Numbered from the stretch's first letter, positions 1 to 11,994 are shown. The stretch: DNA of 64,000 bases from Aporrectodea caliginosa (GCA_020284085.1 JACEVL010000494.1:111001-175000); one strand, 5' to 3'. Notes: a model not told the origin generated them from the letters alone. Numbers and translations: made by a program.

Positions 1-45
1 AAATATTTCTTATCTTGTGCTGATTACTTGTTTGTATGACTTTAG

Positions 46-130
46 GGCATTGAGGCTTGTCCGGTTGATGCAAGTAACCTATTCGAATGGTCTGCAAAAA
101 TACTTGGTCTGAAGGGTACAATGTGGCAAG
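46..130 (+). CDS. UBE2U: UBE2U exon (UBC N-terminal strand)
   Basis: It is preceded by a tttag acceptor and followed by gttagt. It encodes 28 codons plus one base, ending ..LKGTMWQ(G), the beta-strand of the E2 core before the loop that precedes the HPN region. It starts at phase 0, so an upstream coding exon off the window must end at a codon boundary. Confidence 0.88.
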
Positions 131-3100
131 GTTAGTTAATAGCTTAAACTGTTCCAATCTTGTAATCAAAATAATTCTTTCCATGATCATCATTACCACT
201 TCCACTTACAGCTTTTTTACTGTCATCAAATATGAGTGTTCTTCGTTATTATTTCTAAAGACCATAAAAGGAAACTCAGTAATTTGGTAAATTAAGATTT
301 AAATTTCACAAAGCCAGCCAGCTGTAATATATAAACCTCTTAGGTATTATAAACAGTCTTGATGAACAAATAACTTCTGGCCTAAGCTGGGTGAAAGTTT
401 TATTAATGATATATTTGTGCAGTTTGTGAGTAATGTATTGCTAGAAGCCTCAATCATGCAGGAGAAGTAATCTGTGTTTTAATAAACTACTTTAAGAGAT
501 AAAATAATTCTCAACCCTTTGCATGCGACAATCTGTTTCAACCTATGATCATGTTTTCTGACCACTATGTGAAATGAGTACAAGGGGCCAGAACAAGGGC
601 TAAAATATGTAGCATGACAAGGATTAATGTATAATAGTTCCATTTAAATTGATTTACTGTCTAGTAAATGCCTTTTGTGGTTTGTCTGATAGGTGGCATT
701 TTTAGACTCTACATCCACTTCAATGAATTCTACAACAGTGTTCCTCCTGATGTTTATTTTCATACAGTTCCTTTTCATCCCAATGGTGCGTTGTAAATTT
801 TTCGTGTTGTGTAGACTCTTGAGCCTCTGTGAATCATGTCTCGTTGCCTCAGCTGACCTCATTTTGACTCCCTTTACTTCTTTTAACTTACCGGTATCTG
901 TCGTCTTTGACCATTTTGACTCATCTAGACTCCAGTTTACATGTAAGGCATCTAGAAGACTGGAGTTAAATTTATCAGTGGCTTTATCTGACTTTTGTTG
1001 TGTTATCTTGCCATTAGTTCATTCAGGACCTTGCTTACCTAACGATTAATTTGCACATCTAGTCTACATTGTATTTGGGCGTTAGTAATGTTAGTAGCCC
1101 CATGTGAGTTCTGTTGACCTTGAGTAGATTTTATTGAGAATTCTCTTTATAATTGGTTCTTGTTAATTTGCAGTTGATCCAGTTACTGGACTGGCTTCTG
1201 TTGATATTTTGGACAATGAGAGCAAGTGGAATTCAGAGGAACATTACTTTGGTCACATCTTGGTAGCTCTTCAGGTATACATGCAACATAGAGTAACACT
1301 AAGACACAAGGCATTTCATTTTAAAGGTTTTGTTTGGCTGTTAAGCATAGCTTATCTACAAACACTTTCTCATTTGGCATCAGCCTTTGGAGAAGTTATT
1401 TTTTATGTGTTTGAATTGACGTGACAGAAATGTTATAGTAATAAAAGGTGAATATGGTGTCTTGTGGTTTTTAGAAAATGTTGTCTGAACCATGTATCGA
1501 AAAAGCCCTTAATAAACAGGCTGCAGACCTTCTTATCAACTCTCCTGAATCATATTACGAGATGGCACATCAGTGTGTCTTGGCCAGTCAAGTACTTGAA
1601 GGTAAAGCAGCTTTGTAAATATTTTGGTTTTCTGTAATTGATAATTGTATCTAGATTTTGAACAACAGTCCACAAAAGCATCAATAACAGAATTGATGAT
1701 ATTTAATTAGAGGAATCACGTGTAATAGCAGAAACTCTGTCTGTCTGCGTTTATGCTTTGGCTTGAGTTTAAATTGTGCTTATTGGATCATTGACATAGC
1801 TAGTTCTTCAGGATCAGTGAACCAGTTTGTTCTCTTATGATATACTATTACGTAACATTTACTTATTTACTAATTTACAGCAAAAGACAGGAATACTGAG
1901 TTTTATGTTTATTTAGAGAAGTTATGCAAGGAAGTGTCCGATGAATTCAAGTTCCCTGTTGAATTAAGTGATTATCAGCCAAAGGCGCCTGGCAGTGGCT
2001 TAACTTGCAAGCGACGAGTGGTAAAACAGAAGCTTCCATTTGAAGACTACTATGCCACTTGGAGCTCCATTGCCACGTCCAAATCACCAAAAGCCGCAGC
2101 AGATAAATCAGGTAAAGCTAGCCTAACGTGTGGTTTATGTTTTTTTAACTATAACGTTAGTGACCTACAAACCTTAAGCATTTCGTTGATTTCAAATTGA
2201 CACCTCCAGTCGTGTAGTGCTCGTTGTTTCTCATTATTACTGCTGATTCAATTTAAGATTCAATTCAGAATTTCAGTTATAATGCCATTCTAATTCAAGG
2301 TTCAGTTAAAAAGAAAATGGTATTGAAACTGCAGTTTCTTTGCCTTGGCATAATATGAGGGTGAATGTTGCTGTTCCTCATAGTCTGATCTTCCAACTAC
2401 TGGGTCCTTGTGTGAAAGAAATTGCAAAATATCTTCTCTCTGCTGGCAAGAATTGAACCTCTGACCTCAGGGTTCAAAATCCAGCACTCCCATCTACTAG
2501 ACCATACTAGACTATTGTCAGTTTATTAGTGAAAGTCAGCTTCATATTATTTATCTCTTTTGCATTATCACAGACATGTGGAATGTTGTATTGCAAATGA
2601 AGTATATGGTTGTATTTCTCATGCAGTATCCATCTCAAAGTCATCTGTTCTGCAGTCACCAGTGATCACCTATTGCCGTCCAAGTGAATTCAACCCAAGA
2701 AAAAGGTAAAATATCTGCTGAAAGTGCAGACCTAAAGTGTTTCTAAGATGCTGTTCTCAGTCTTTCTGTCATAAATATGTAGGCCAAAGGAATTTCGGAA
2801 GATAGATATGGCATGAAGCCATATTTCTTTGTGGCCAATTGCAATAAATCCAGACATTTGACATTGACTGTCTTATTTCAGATTGATTTCATGTGTATTT
2901 TGGGACTTCTTTAGCATTGATATCTGGAGATAGGGAGATAGGTCAAGCAGTGACATTAAATTTACTTTGGAATTATTCCAGGGTAGTTTTCCTAGTTTCG
3001 TTGATGCAACTAGGACCGTTTTGCAACTGTTTTGCAACAGCTATGTGTTATTTCAGCTGCATCAGTTTTTCTGATCCACTCTAAACCTTTCTCTGTGTAA

Positions 3101-6100
3101 TGTGGAGTATTGAGAAGCACACACTGATGTTTAATCAAAATTAATCGCTTTCAAGATTTAAGTTTTCTATGAGCACCTTAGACAGGTTCTTTGAAGTTCC
3201 CAATGAACTTCCAGATACATTTGTCTTTGAGACAGCTGTTTGCAGGATACAGGTGCCTTCTTTCTAAATTGTTTTCATGCATGGTCTTAATACATCATAC
3301 TCTGATCAGATATGGATTAATATAGTATTTAATTGATTTTGCAAGCAATCGTTTAAATTCATTCATCTTGAATGCGACAGAATTACTGATCTCGCTGCAT
3401 TTGCTTCTGAAGCATTCTATTACTCATGGAATTCCAGAAGCATACCAGATATGCTGAAAACCAGAATTCCAGAGGCATACCAGATATCTGCTGAAATGGC
3501 TTGACATAGTCTTCCGTGTAATAAACCGCTGGATACTTGTGGTATCCAAAGATTTTGCTCCAAATTGAAGAGTCAACACACATTTTAAAATTCTCAAACA
3601 TCTTGTCTCTGGATTTTGCCAGCTCCACCAAACTGTGTCAATTTACATTATTTTATTATTTAACACCTTATTTTTTAGAGGTTTGTGCCCAGGCCTGAAT
3701 AAAATTTGTGCTTGATTTGTAAGTATAAGTTCACTAAAAGTAAATTCAATTGATCAGTGAAAAGTGTCTGAATTACGGTGGCATAATTCTGGATAGAGCA
3801 GCTGCAATCATATGTAAGTAGAATTTGAGATGTTACAAAAAGTAAGTAACTGTTATAAATAATTATGGTCACTTGCATAGAATTGGTTGTTCTTCTGGTC
3901 ATTAGAAAAAATGACCTCTGTGCTTAATTACTTCTGTTGCATAGTTCACTTCTGCTGAAACAAATACACTCCAGAAAGTTTAGAAAACCGACGATGTATT
4001 TGTTTATTAGAACCAATCATGCTGGCAAACTGCAGCTCAGTACATACAGGTTTAATACATTAGTATAAGAAAAGGAAAAGAGGAATTGATTGAGTCATTT
4101 GATAAATGAGCATCTGCCCATAAAACTGAATAAATAAAATAACTGGTAATAACTGGTTTGAATTCTTTCCAGCAAAGCATCACAGGTGGTGACATCGACA
4201 CTAAACAAATCCGAAAAGTGGAAGAAAGAAGAGATTGAGAAAATCAACCAAATGAAGCAGATATATCTTCAGCAAACAACTCCACTTCCAAGTAGGACCA
4301 GTTCACTTGAATGACACTGCTTTCACATTAATTATGGGTTTTCTTTACTTAAAATTACCTAAAGTTTTCCTGACTGCTTTTTTGTTCCACTTTATGTTGA
4401 GCTATGTCCATGTCTCTCAGAGCTTATCTGATTCAACTTCCTTATGATCCAGTCTCCATGATCTTTTAATTTCGATGGGACTTCTCTGTGCAGAAATATA
4501 TATGGTACATGTCAGCAGCCAAGTCGGTTGTTGATTTACCTCCTGTGTCATTTTTGTCTAAACATGGAATCTGCATTTCTGACGGTTTTGAGTGTCTACT
4601 GTTGTCTACTGTTGCCGAGTTTGTGTTTGCTCTTCAATTCTACTGTGGGTTTTGTACGGTGTTTTCTTCACATAGACCCTATTATCTTGTCCTGCTTGAC
4701 TGCATCATGCATGAGGACAGACATACAGTTGAGTCTCAGGTATACAAACCTACGTACATTTTCTGGAGCCAGGTAATTTTGGTCGTGACTGAGAAGCAAT
4801 GGGGTTTTTTGAGTGATCCTGTCAGTGGGCCTTTAACAAATACCACTTCTACATGGACCCAGTGGCTCAAGAAATATCTGGATGTTGCATCATCTACCTC
4901 ATAGAAAAGACTGCTGGGCAGTGGTGTTATCATATACTGCGGATACTGCCACCTGTCACTGCTCCTCATAGACATAGCTTGGTTCAAGAACTAGAAAGGT
5001 GTTAATTGTTAACTCTGGATGGGAATCCGTCAGTTGGGTTCTTCACATTCTGCTGTGGCCTGCAAGTGGTGACTTCTCTTTTATCTGAGCATTGTTTGCT
5101 CAGTGATGAATGCTTTGTTCTTAATTACCTTAGCATCATTTTGACAGCATAGACTGTGGTGTGTTTGTGAGGTCCTTGAAAGGTGCTATATAAAGTCCTA
5201 TATCTGGAAATATCTATAAATTTATATAGCTCCTCTGGCAGTTCACACCAGTCGGAGGCAGAGTGGATGACATAAGTAACTAACTGCTAGAAAATGAGTG
5301 TGGACTGTAGTTTCACTTATACTGGCATCTGTCAATTGATGCCATCCATGTGTGTGTGTGTGATGACAATGGTGCTGTGAGTGTAGAAGTTGTCAGATGA
5401 GATCAGAGTATTGCATGGAGTACGAATGGTTTATGATAATCGGCCGATGAAGCAGAGATTAAAGTACAGCAGCAAAAGTATGGCTTAAGTCGAAAGAGGA
5501 AGTGGCTGAAGGTCAAGACATTTAGAGGTACAAGGAAGAGTGAGTAGATCTGGGGGTGTTGGATGCTGAGTATAGCTTACAAATATAATGGTGCTAAGAA
5601 ACCTAATCTATGTCGTCTGTGTAGTCTGGTTATCGTCTATGCTACAGATGTCCAGAGCGTAATAATGAGGAATTAATGTTACATGGGATTTAATCAGTCT
5701 AGGGTCAAGTGCTGTGTTACAGAAGATGACAAGAAGACCCTTGAGAATGGTGGACGTTTGAGTGTCTCCTCCTCCAGTGTGTGGCTGAGACTGAAATGAA
5801 CTTAAAAAGAACAGAGTAGAGACATGGGGGTATTAGCTAAAGATATTTTAAAATGGGTAATTTAGCAACATTGCAAGAGTTCTGGCCAAATGTTAGCTTG
5901 CATGTCTGTCCACAAAGTTTATGAGAGGCAGAAAAACCTCCTGGCCATAAATAAATGACTCGGTGAGTCAAGTCTTCTGCTGCTTTGACTGAAAAAGAGG
6001 ATGTGAGGGATATGATATGGAGACGTATGGCTTACGTTAAACTGAATACATGTAATTACTTCAGTGTTGCAATAACAAAACAAATGTTAGCTTGTTTGTA

Positions 6101-7195
6101 TAAGGCAATAAACCTGGATGTTGTCATGTGATCATTTCTAGACAAAAATTATTAAATGACCATAAAACTATTAAATCACTAGCTGCAGTGGACAGCTTTT
6201 GAGATGTTCTGGAAGAGTGCTATAAAATATTTAGATATAATAATTCAGATATGTATACATACATATTGACTACTAATATTTCTCAAACTTCGCTGTTAGC
6301 CAATCCGGAGGGCCAACAGTAAGGTTTGAAGAATTGATGCTTAATATTTGCTGTATGACATGTTTCATTTGTATTGTACTGCCATTAGGACTAATATTTA
6401 ACACGTTACTAATGAGCTGCATTGGTTCCCTGTCATTTTTAGCACACTCTTGTCAGTAAAGTGTTAAACTGTGAAGTTTTTTGTACATTAATTCCATATT
6501 TTATAGGCCATAAGATTACACACGTCTTAAGGTCAGTGGTAAATGTTATAAAATCAATGGATTAGAAATCTTCACAAGTTTCCAAAATAAATAGGCCTAT
6601 ATAAAGTTAACAGGTCCAAATAGCTATTTTTTTCCAGAAGGTCAGACTCATTTCCTATGCTTATGACATGTTGCTGAATATTCTGGGCTGAACTTTAGTG
6701 TAGTGGCCTCTGATCCTGGTTGTCTTTTAACAATAACACGCATAGTATGGTAAAAATGTTCGCATACGATGAACATTCCCACCATATAGAGCTCACTCAT
6801 CCATATTGCCCAACAGTAAAATGCAGACCACAATCCATCTGCTTACTGTAGGTCTACCCTATGGTTTAAAAGTGGTATGAGAAATTATGGCAGCAGTCTG
6901 CATATTTCAGTTGTTGTTTTAATTGGGTATGATTTCAGATCTTCATCCTCTGGCAAAAGTTTCTCAATTTCCAAATTCATGCATATACTTCATAGGCCTA
7001 CTTGCTACTTGTGTCAATACGTGTCTTTCTTGATAAGTCTTATGTTCAATTTGTTTTCATGTAGAAACTATGACTGAATTTACGATACCGAGTCTGGAAA
7101 GCAACAATGTCGATGAACTGGATCAGGAAGTCAATGATTTGATATCTTGGACGGATAAACTGGAATATGACAATCCATTATTAGAAAATCTGTGA
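46..7195 (+). CDS. UBE2U: UBE2U-type E2 ubiquitin-conjugating enzyme, 5'-partial, eight exons
   Basis: The exons join in phase (85+93+101+127+231+79+119+131 bp) to 321 codons plus a stop. The order matches the UBE2U family: the E2 (UBC) core strand reading LKGTMWQG, the HPN-type loop FHPN followed by VDPVTG, the crossover helix around HILVALQ, then a UBE2U-specific tail with FEDYYATWSSIATSK and a terminal LISWTDKLE motif like the human C-terminal end. The first exon or exons, coding roughly the first 30 residues, lie off the left edge. E2 enzymes carry ubiquitin as a thioester on a cysteine. Here the stretch aligned with human TGQPCIDFLD reads TGLASVDILD, so the cysteine position is serine. 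Seen: sequence and phases. Known: family fold. Inferred: reduced or absent thioester activity, as in UEV-like pseudoenzymes. The family assignment rests on remembered similarity, strongest at both ends of the protein. Confidence 0.88.
693..785 (+). CDS. UBE2U: UBE2U exon (core beta-sheet with HPN motif)
   Basis: The acceptor gatag precedes it and the donor gtgcgt follows. It encodes RLYIHFNEFYNSVPPDVYF followed by HTVPFHPN. The PP(D)V and HPN segments are the diagnostic E2 core motifs. Phase 1 in and phase 1 out match both neighbours. Confidence 0.9.
1174..1274 (+). CDS. UBE2U: UBE2U exon (active-site loop; Cys position is Ser)
   Basis: The acceptor ttgcag precedes it and gtatac follows. It encodes VDPVTGLASVDILD, then SKWNSEEHYFGHILVALQ. 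In most active E2s, and in human UBE2U, the residue two before the D-(I/F)-L-D motif is cysteine; here the codon is TCT (Ser) at about 1204-1206. No other cysteine lies within this exon to substitute. Confidence 0.88.
1475..1601 (+). CDS. UBE2U: UBE2U exon (C-terminal UBC helices)
   Basis: It begins after tttttag with KMLSEPCIEKALNKQAADLL, equivalent to the E2 segment after the crossover helix (LSNP..N..AA). It ends LEG before gtaaag. Two cysteines occur here (EPC, HQC), but neither sits at the catalytic position. Confidence 0.85.
1881..2111 (+). CDS. UBE2U: UBE2U exon (start of family-specific tail)
   Basis: The acceptor tttacag precedes it and gtaaag follows, giving 76 codons. It contains LPFEDYYATWSSIATSKSP, very close to the human UBE2U tail segment SDYYQTWSRIATSK. 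This is the best evidence that the gene is UBE2U rather than a generic E2. Confidence 0.88.
2441..2520 (-). repeat. tRNA-derived SINE head
   Basis: On the minus strand an A-box-like TAGTAGATGGG (2489-2499) and a B-box-like GGTTCAATTC (about 2450-2459) are about 40 bases apart. This is the internal pol III promoter layout of a tRNA-derived SINE. It lies in a UBE2U intron. It is too degenerate to fold as a tRNA. Confidence 0.45.
2627..2705 (+). CDS. UBE2U: UBE2U tail exon
   Basis: It is preceded by catgcag and followed by gtaaaa. Its 25 codons, including SPVITYCRPSEFNPRK, are basic and probably disordered. Phase 1 in and 2 out fits both neighbours, but I recognise no domain. Confidence 0.7.
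4173..4291 (+). CDS. UBE2U: UBE2U tail exon (charged helix)
   Basis: The acceptor ctttccag precedes it and gtagga follows. It encodes a charged segment including SEKWKKEEIEKINQMKQIYL, predicted helical by composition and resembling the WKKMDLQHQKEWN region of human UBE2U. Confidence 0.75.
4292..7064. other. UBE2U last intron
   Basis: The flanking exon phases agree across this intron (A + AA gives Lys), so no exon need be missing. I see no repeat family of note, only a small ggtgctatataaag remnant near 5180-5193 resembling LINE 3' ends. Confidence 0.5.
7065..7195 (+). CDS. UBE2U: UBE2U terminal exon
   Basis: The acceptor catgtag precedes it. Forty-two codons end at TGA (7193-7195). It contains VNDLISWTDKLEYDNPLLEN, matching the C-terminal EDLISWTNTLN signature of mammalian UBE2U. 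No AATAAA is evident in the next 250 bases, so the 3' UTR end is undefined. Confidence 0.88.
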
Positions 7196-7821
7196 TAATC
7201 AATCAATCAATATCTATGACTTATTTGTTAACAGAACATTCGTCGTTTTGCTAAATTACGTATGCTTTGTTGTAATTTCATTTTAAGTTTATTCAGAACA
7301 ATAAGACTTCTAAATTATTAGGAAATTGCATTTGGTTATAAGCATTTGTTCAGTTGTTTGAATAGCACAACAGCAAACACAGATAAGCAAAGGGTCATCC
7401 ATGAAGAATTCCACGAAGAGGGGAAAAGGGGAGAAGTTGGACCAATTAGAAGATTGTTAGCTAAATTTGGTACATGCAGTACAGTATTTGGCATAAATTG
7501 GAGTCCCTAGGCTGGACAAGAAAGTATCAAAGTACCCCATCCGGCTGCACAGTCAGCCCTGTAAGTTCAATGGGGAGGGCTAATGTAGACCATAGTTCGC
7601 CACTGGGGTGCAAATGTCTGTAAGGGCGATGGGAAAGGTAATCCTAAATGCGAACATGTGGGAATGAAGGGGTCTAGTGTAGATCATTTTTGCAGAGGTC
7701 TTTTACAAGTCCTATATGAAATCGCCCATTATATAGCGCAAGGTAATTGTAATTGTGACAACTTTTTAACTGCCTTTCATTAAAATGAATGCAGCACTGT
7801 AGAATATTTTTGCGTTTCTAT
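7196..7821. other. 3' flank of UBE2U, no gene seen
   Basis: There is no convincing coding frame. Around 7735-7760 a gcgcaaggtaattgtaattg stretch resembles the degenerate 3' terminus of the L2-like LINE seen elsewhere in the window. Confidence 0.4.
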
Positions 7822-8520
7822 TGCTGGTTTGACAATTTCACACCTAGAGGACCTACCCAGCGACTACCTCTTGATCCGTGGAGTATGACTTCTGTGGTGG
7901 GAAGGTGAGGCATTGCGGAAGACTGATGCTAGTAAAATGCAGTTGAATGAACAAAGGGTATTGACAACTGAAAACTGCCTCGTGCTGTCTCTCAAATGAT
8001 AAAGTTGGCTGAGTCTGTCGACCTAAAGGTATATTATATGACAACAAAGTAAACCTGTAGCATGACAGCACACTCCAGCTGTTACAGTGGTCCTCATTCC
8101 TCAAACCACACAGTTCGCAAACACTTCAATGTCAAATTGTTCGCCCAATGTAGGCCCAACTTGAGACTGTAGGCCTTGAACGAATGAAAACTGCAGACAT
8201 CTCAAGGCGGTAAACAACGGTCGACGACTTCTGACGACTGTTGACGGTGAACGACGCTTTCACTTCTCTGCCCTCACTGCACTCTCACTCTCGTCTTTCT
8301 GCCTTCTTATCCTAATTTCCGCCAGGCCAGGTGTCAATCAAGGGGAGACTGTAGTCGGAGCTACGGCAGATCGGTATCGTGAGACCGTAGGCAATACTGC
8401 GGAGGGAAGGGAGATCGGTGTCGCGAGACCGTGGACGATACTGAAGAGGGAAGACGAGACTGTAGGCAGAGCTTCTGCAGACCAAGGTAACTGAAAGGCG
8501 AGGGATCGAAGCCCGCCACA
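7822..8520 (-). repeat. 3' LTR (element orientation), enlarged
   Basis: This copy is homologous to 11391-11819 but about 270 bp longer. The excess is an unmatched insertion of about 170 bp (roughly 7930-8200) and an extra copy of the GAGACCGTAGGCAATACTG-like unit around 8380-8460. Confidence 0.7.
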
Positions 8521-9539
8521 TCCCCCTCCCATCACAAAAAAAGCAAAAGTCCTCTTGGACAAAAACTGAATAAAAAACAAAAGTCTTGTTTCCAAAACTC
8601 AAACCAACGTTCAGTTGAGGATGATCACGTCCTCTTCTTCTCCAGCAACCTACGGAGCTCTGCCCGTCGGCGACAGTCGTCGAACCTTCTGCTGATCCTG
8701 ATCTTGCAAGGTCGAAGTCCTTTCGATAGCGCATGGACCATCAGTTCTGGGCAATCCGCAAACTCCTCCATATTGCAATCGAACGAAACCCAGGGAAGGA
8801 CTGAAGCTAGTAGGCTGCTGCACCGAATCACTTCCTCCCTATTATACTCTGTAATTCCTGTTTTGCCCTCGCGACACCGGTCTGCCTTCGCTCCGCCTAC
8901 AGTCTTCCTTCCCTCCCAGCACCTCGACTAGGTCTGGGTCCAGTCCCAGGTAGGGCAAATCGTAATCACTTAGTAGACCCGCCGAAATCATATCCTTGAT
9001 CTCCGGGGATGGACGGAGATATGGGCTCCACGACTACTTCCGAGACCCCTTCGCTTGCTTGAACTTCAACAGCAGTATACACCCGTAAACCATGACGTGC
9101 CAAACTTAATGTCTCTCATGGCTCTTTGTCAATGGTAAACGCGTAAATTGAGAAACAAATTGTCAGAATGAAAACTGTAAGCAGTGCAACTACGGTACCA
9201 CATATCCAGTCTGAATGCCAAGCTTGTTCAGCTTAATGTTGGCGACCGATTTCTCCTCATCTCCTCTGGATATTACTGCTTTAACTTCTTTTTGATCACC
9301 GTACTCCTTTTTAATCCGGGAGGAATACTTGGTCGTCAAGTCATCAAGTTCTGCCAATGGAACTTTACGTCCCTCACTGCGCTGTCCTGTAGGCCTACTA
9401 TCCCGCTGGGCTACATCGCCACCTTTACCATCTTTCTTCTTAGCCAACACCACAGTAACTGCCCATTCACTCTACAACCTCTGCTGCCAACATTTGGTCC
9501 AGCTGTTCGTCAATGGCTGCCCCACATAGGACTTGTTGC

Positions 9540-9800
9540 CGCCTTAGTGGTCGCCGGTTGGTCGTGCATATCCGGTAGCGATCGGGTGCTCATTCAACAT
9601 GGTCCTAGCCAGGTCTTTCCCAGACTTGGAGAACACATCGCTGTACGACCCGAGGAGTCAGGAGTGCCTTTAACTGCTCGATCGCCTCTTGTGGAACATC
9701 CTCTGAGACGTCTCTTATTAGCCCCTCTACCACCGATTCCTCGAGTGTGGTTACTGCATTTTCTGTAGGAATAACTACTTCTTTCGAAATGTGCACCGAG
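9540..9800 (-). pseudogene. PR-RT spacer region of a Mag-like pol
   Basis: Minus-strand frames show DVPQEAIEQLKALL and, in a shifted frame, SDVFSKSGKDLART followed by EHPIATGYARP. Together these are the spacer that precedes reverse transcriptase in Mag/gypsy-type elements. A frameshift separates the two parts and no RT core follows. Confidence 0.5.
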
Positions 9801-10304
9801 TGAATCCACTGATTAGCTAATCCTGGTATAATCTGGCTGGACGCTCGGTCAAATTAATCAGTCGTACATCGGCCGATTTTGCGTCGTCTCCAATCACTGT
9901 TCGAGCAACGCCCACCTCAGGAGCAATTTTTGTTGTTTCCTTCTTCCAGACACGGGCCCTAATGGCCGCATTCCAGTACAACATCCGGGAGGGAACGTCG
10001 CACTGTGACTTAGGGGCTACGGTTACCTCATCGGCCACTGCTTTCCTTCGGCACAAGAGGAGCCATTCTCTTTCCTAGCGGGATGCGTTGTGTATCAACA
10101 AAAAGAATTCCTGTTCCAAGCCTACGCGACAACGGTGTTCCCGCAACCACTCCATACCTTACATAGGTTCAACAGTTTGATCCGACACCAAAAAACCGGG
10201 TGGTAAGAGCAAGCCTCGATAGTTTTGAAGTGGAACCGTCACCTTGCCCAGGACCCTCATCTCCCGTTTGCTGTCAAAAGGCCTATGCGAGAACAATGTT
10301 ACAG

Positions 10305-10400
10305 TTATATAGTCAGAGGGTACGATACTCGCTTCCAAACCGGTTTCGATGAAGCAGAGTCATGATCGTCCGTTGATCGTTGCTCGAATATAGACAGCGT
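10305..10400 (-). pseudogene. retropepsin-like patch of the LTR element
   Basis: In one minus-strand frame the segment reads VYIRATINGRS, a stop, then LCFIETGLEASIV. This resembles the retroviral-type aspartic protease context around the D-(T/S)-G catalytic motif, with Glu in place of Asp and an internal stop. Confidence 0.45.
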
Positions 10401-10464
10401 TGTTGGTAAGAACCATCGGTCTTTCACGCGACGTATGATTAGTGACTGCAGTCTCCTCCGATTC

Positions 10465-10662
10465 CTAGTCTGCTGTGCGCCTGCCCATTGATGGGTGCAA
10501 GTGTCGACAAGGTTGACGACGTCGGCGAGCGATATGGCCGTTACGCCCACAGTGGTAGCAAGATATTTTTCGACCCGGGATGCGAGCGGGTTGACCCAAT
10601 CCTAGACCTGCGCGGGGAGGACTACGAAGAGCTTCCAGTTGCTGAGATTTGTTTCTTTTCAA
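10465..10662 (-). pseudogene. gag nucleocapsid remnant with damaged zinc knuckle
   Basis: The minus-strand frame contains CYHCGRNGHIARRR. Nucleocapsid knuckles are C-x2-C-x4-H-x4-C; the first three ligands are present but the last cysteine is replaced by arginine, consistent with decay. Confidence 0.6.
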
Positions 10663-10783
10663 TTTTCGTTTCCACTGTACTTGCGCGACCAGGAAACTGT
10701 TGAACTACCACTGAAGTTGTATTGTAACGTCACTCTCGTGGGTTGCTAGGATTCGATTGGTCGGTCGACGTCGATCGTCAGCA

Positions 10784-11050
10784 TCAGACATCTGTTGGTA
10801 GACTCTCAAACGGATCGTATCTTTGCCGCAGTCTTTCCACTAGCTGTTCCCAGGTGACATCTTTCCGGGCGCTAAATTTCCCAAAGGAGCTGAGTTGCGG
10901 CTTATAACGAAGAAATTCGACTTTATCGATGTCGGTCCACCTGTTATGCCGGGCGCACACTTCGAAATGTGCCAAAAATGATTCAAGCGACCCAGGCCCG
11001 TCAAACCTTCCGGGTTCATGGGCGTTTTCTTGTAGCCAAACAGGGTACAT
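10784..11050 (-). pseudogene. gag-like fragment of the LTR retrotransposon
   Basis: The minus-strand frame contains GPGSLESFLAHFEVCARHNR and WEQLVERLRQRYDP, typical of the retrotransposon gag capsid region (a FDG...FL..FE..A..N.W pattern). The frame is a remnant; the upstream gag start is not intact. Confidence 0.65.
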
Positions 11051-11390
11051 GCGTCATCTATCAAGCGCGGATCTGAAGCAGATTTGTTTAGAGCCAGACT
11101 CGGCTTCTTCTCGAAGTTACGGACGTCCATCGATCTTGGAGCGTCGAATTGGACACTCTCACGGAGTCGATTGGGATCCGGGTTGAATTTTTCCATTATA
11201 GCGTACTTGTAGTTTCTTTTGCGGCGACGTGGAACACATACAACCCGGGGATGAGTCCTCCACCTCCAGAAGCGTATAAATAATCGTTGTGTCTGCTTCA
11301 GCGGTATATATACTTGCATAGTCGGCTATTCAGTCTTGGGTAATCAAAAATGAAGATGTCCAGAGGCACTCCACTTCTGGTACCAGTTGT

Positions 11391-11819
11391 TGCTGGTACG
11401 ACAATTTCACACCAGGAGGACCACCCAGCGACCACCTCTTAATCTGTGGAGTACGGTTTCCGGGGTATTGCGGGAGACTGTTGCCCGACGGCGCGCTCCA
11501 GCCGGTAGAGCGGTCATCTCAAACCAAGCAGTCCGTTGTAACCACCCACAAACAACGGTCGACGACTACTGACGACTGTTGGCGGTGAACGACTCTTTCA
11601 CTTCACTGTCCTCACTGCACTTCTTCACTCTCGTCTTTCCGTCTTTTTATCCTTCTTTCCGCTAGGCCAGGTGTCAATCAAAGCGAGACTGTAGGCTAGC
11701 GACGGCAGACCGGTATTGCGGGACCGTAGGCGATACTGAGGAGGGAAGACGAGACTGTAGGCGAAGCAACTACAGACCGAGGTAACTGAAAGGCGAGGTG
11801 GTGGAAGTCAGCCACAACA
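11391..11819 (-). repeat. 5' LTR (element orientation)
   Basis: This 429-bp LTR starts TGTTGTGGC on the minus strand and ends CCAGCA. It matches the 7822-8520 repeat over most of its length, including the stretches around 11560-11620 and 11660-11810. The (TA)n run starts only seven bases beyond it, so no target duplication can be read. Confidence 0.75.
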
Positions 11820-11821
11820 TA

Positions 11822-11825
<4 letters not shown>

Positions 11826-11870
<45 letters not shown>
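11826..11870. repeat. (TA)n microsatellite
   Basis: An uninterrupted run of alternating A and T starts seven bases past the LTR end. Confidence 0.95.
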
Positions 11871-11873
<3 letters not shown>

Positions 11874-11994
11874 GGCGTCATTGGAATGGAATGCCGAAGG
11901 GCAGAGAACTTAAAGAAGATATATATATATAATACAGAAATGTCATGAAGTGTATGAACATTCCAGATCCTTTGTGTGCATAGGTCCTCTCTAT

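Larger units (their letters stand above)
7822..11819 (-). mobile_element. Ty3/gypsy-like LTR retrotransposon, internally deleted
   Basis: Two related direct repeats (7822-8520 and 11391-11819) flank about 2.9 kb. On the minus strand each begins TGT.. and ends ..CCAGCA, the TG/CA pattern of LTRs. The inner edge of the left LTR carries a purine run, GGGAGGGGGA on the minus strand, like a polypurine tract. Between the LTRs, on the minus strand and in order, are a gag-like frame, a damaged zinc knuckle, a protease-like patch and a Mag-like PR-RT spacer. No reverse transcriptase or integrase motif is recognisable, so most of pol is deleted. Frames are interrupted and the copy looks inactive. Family placement is from remembered motifs. 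Confidence 0.75.
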
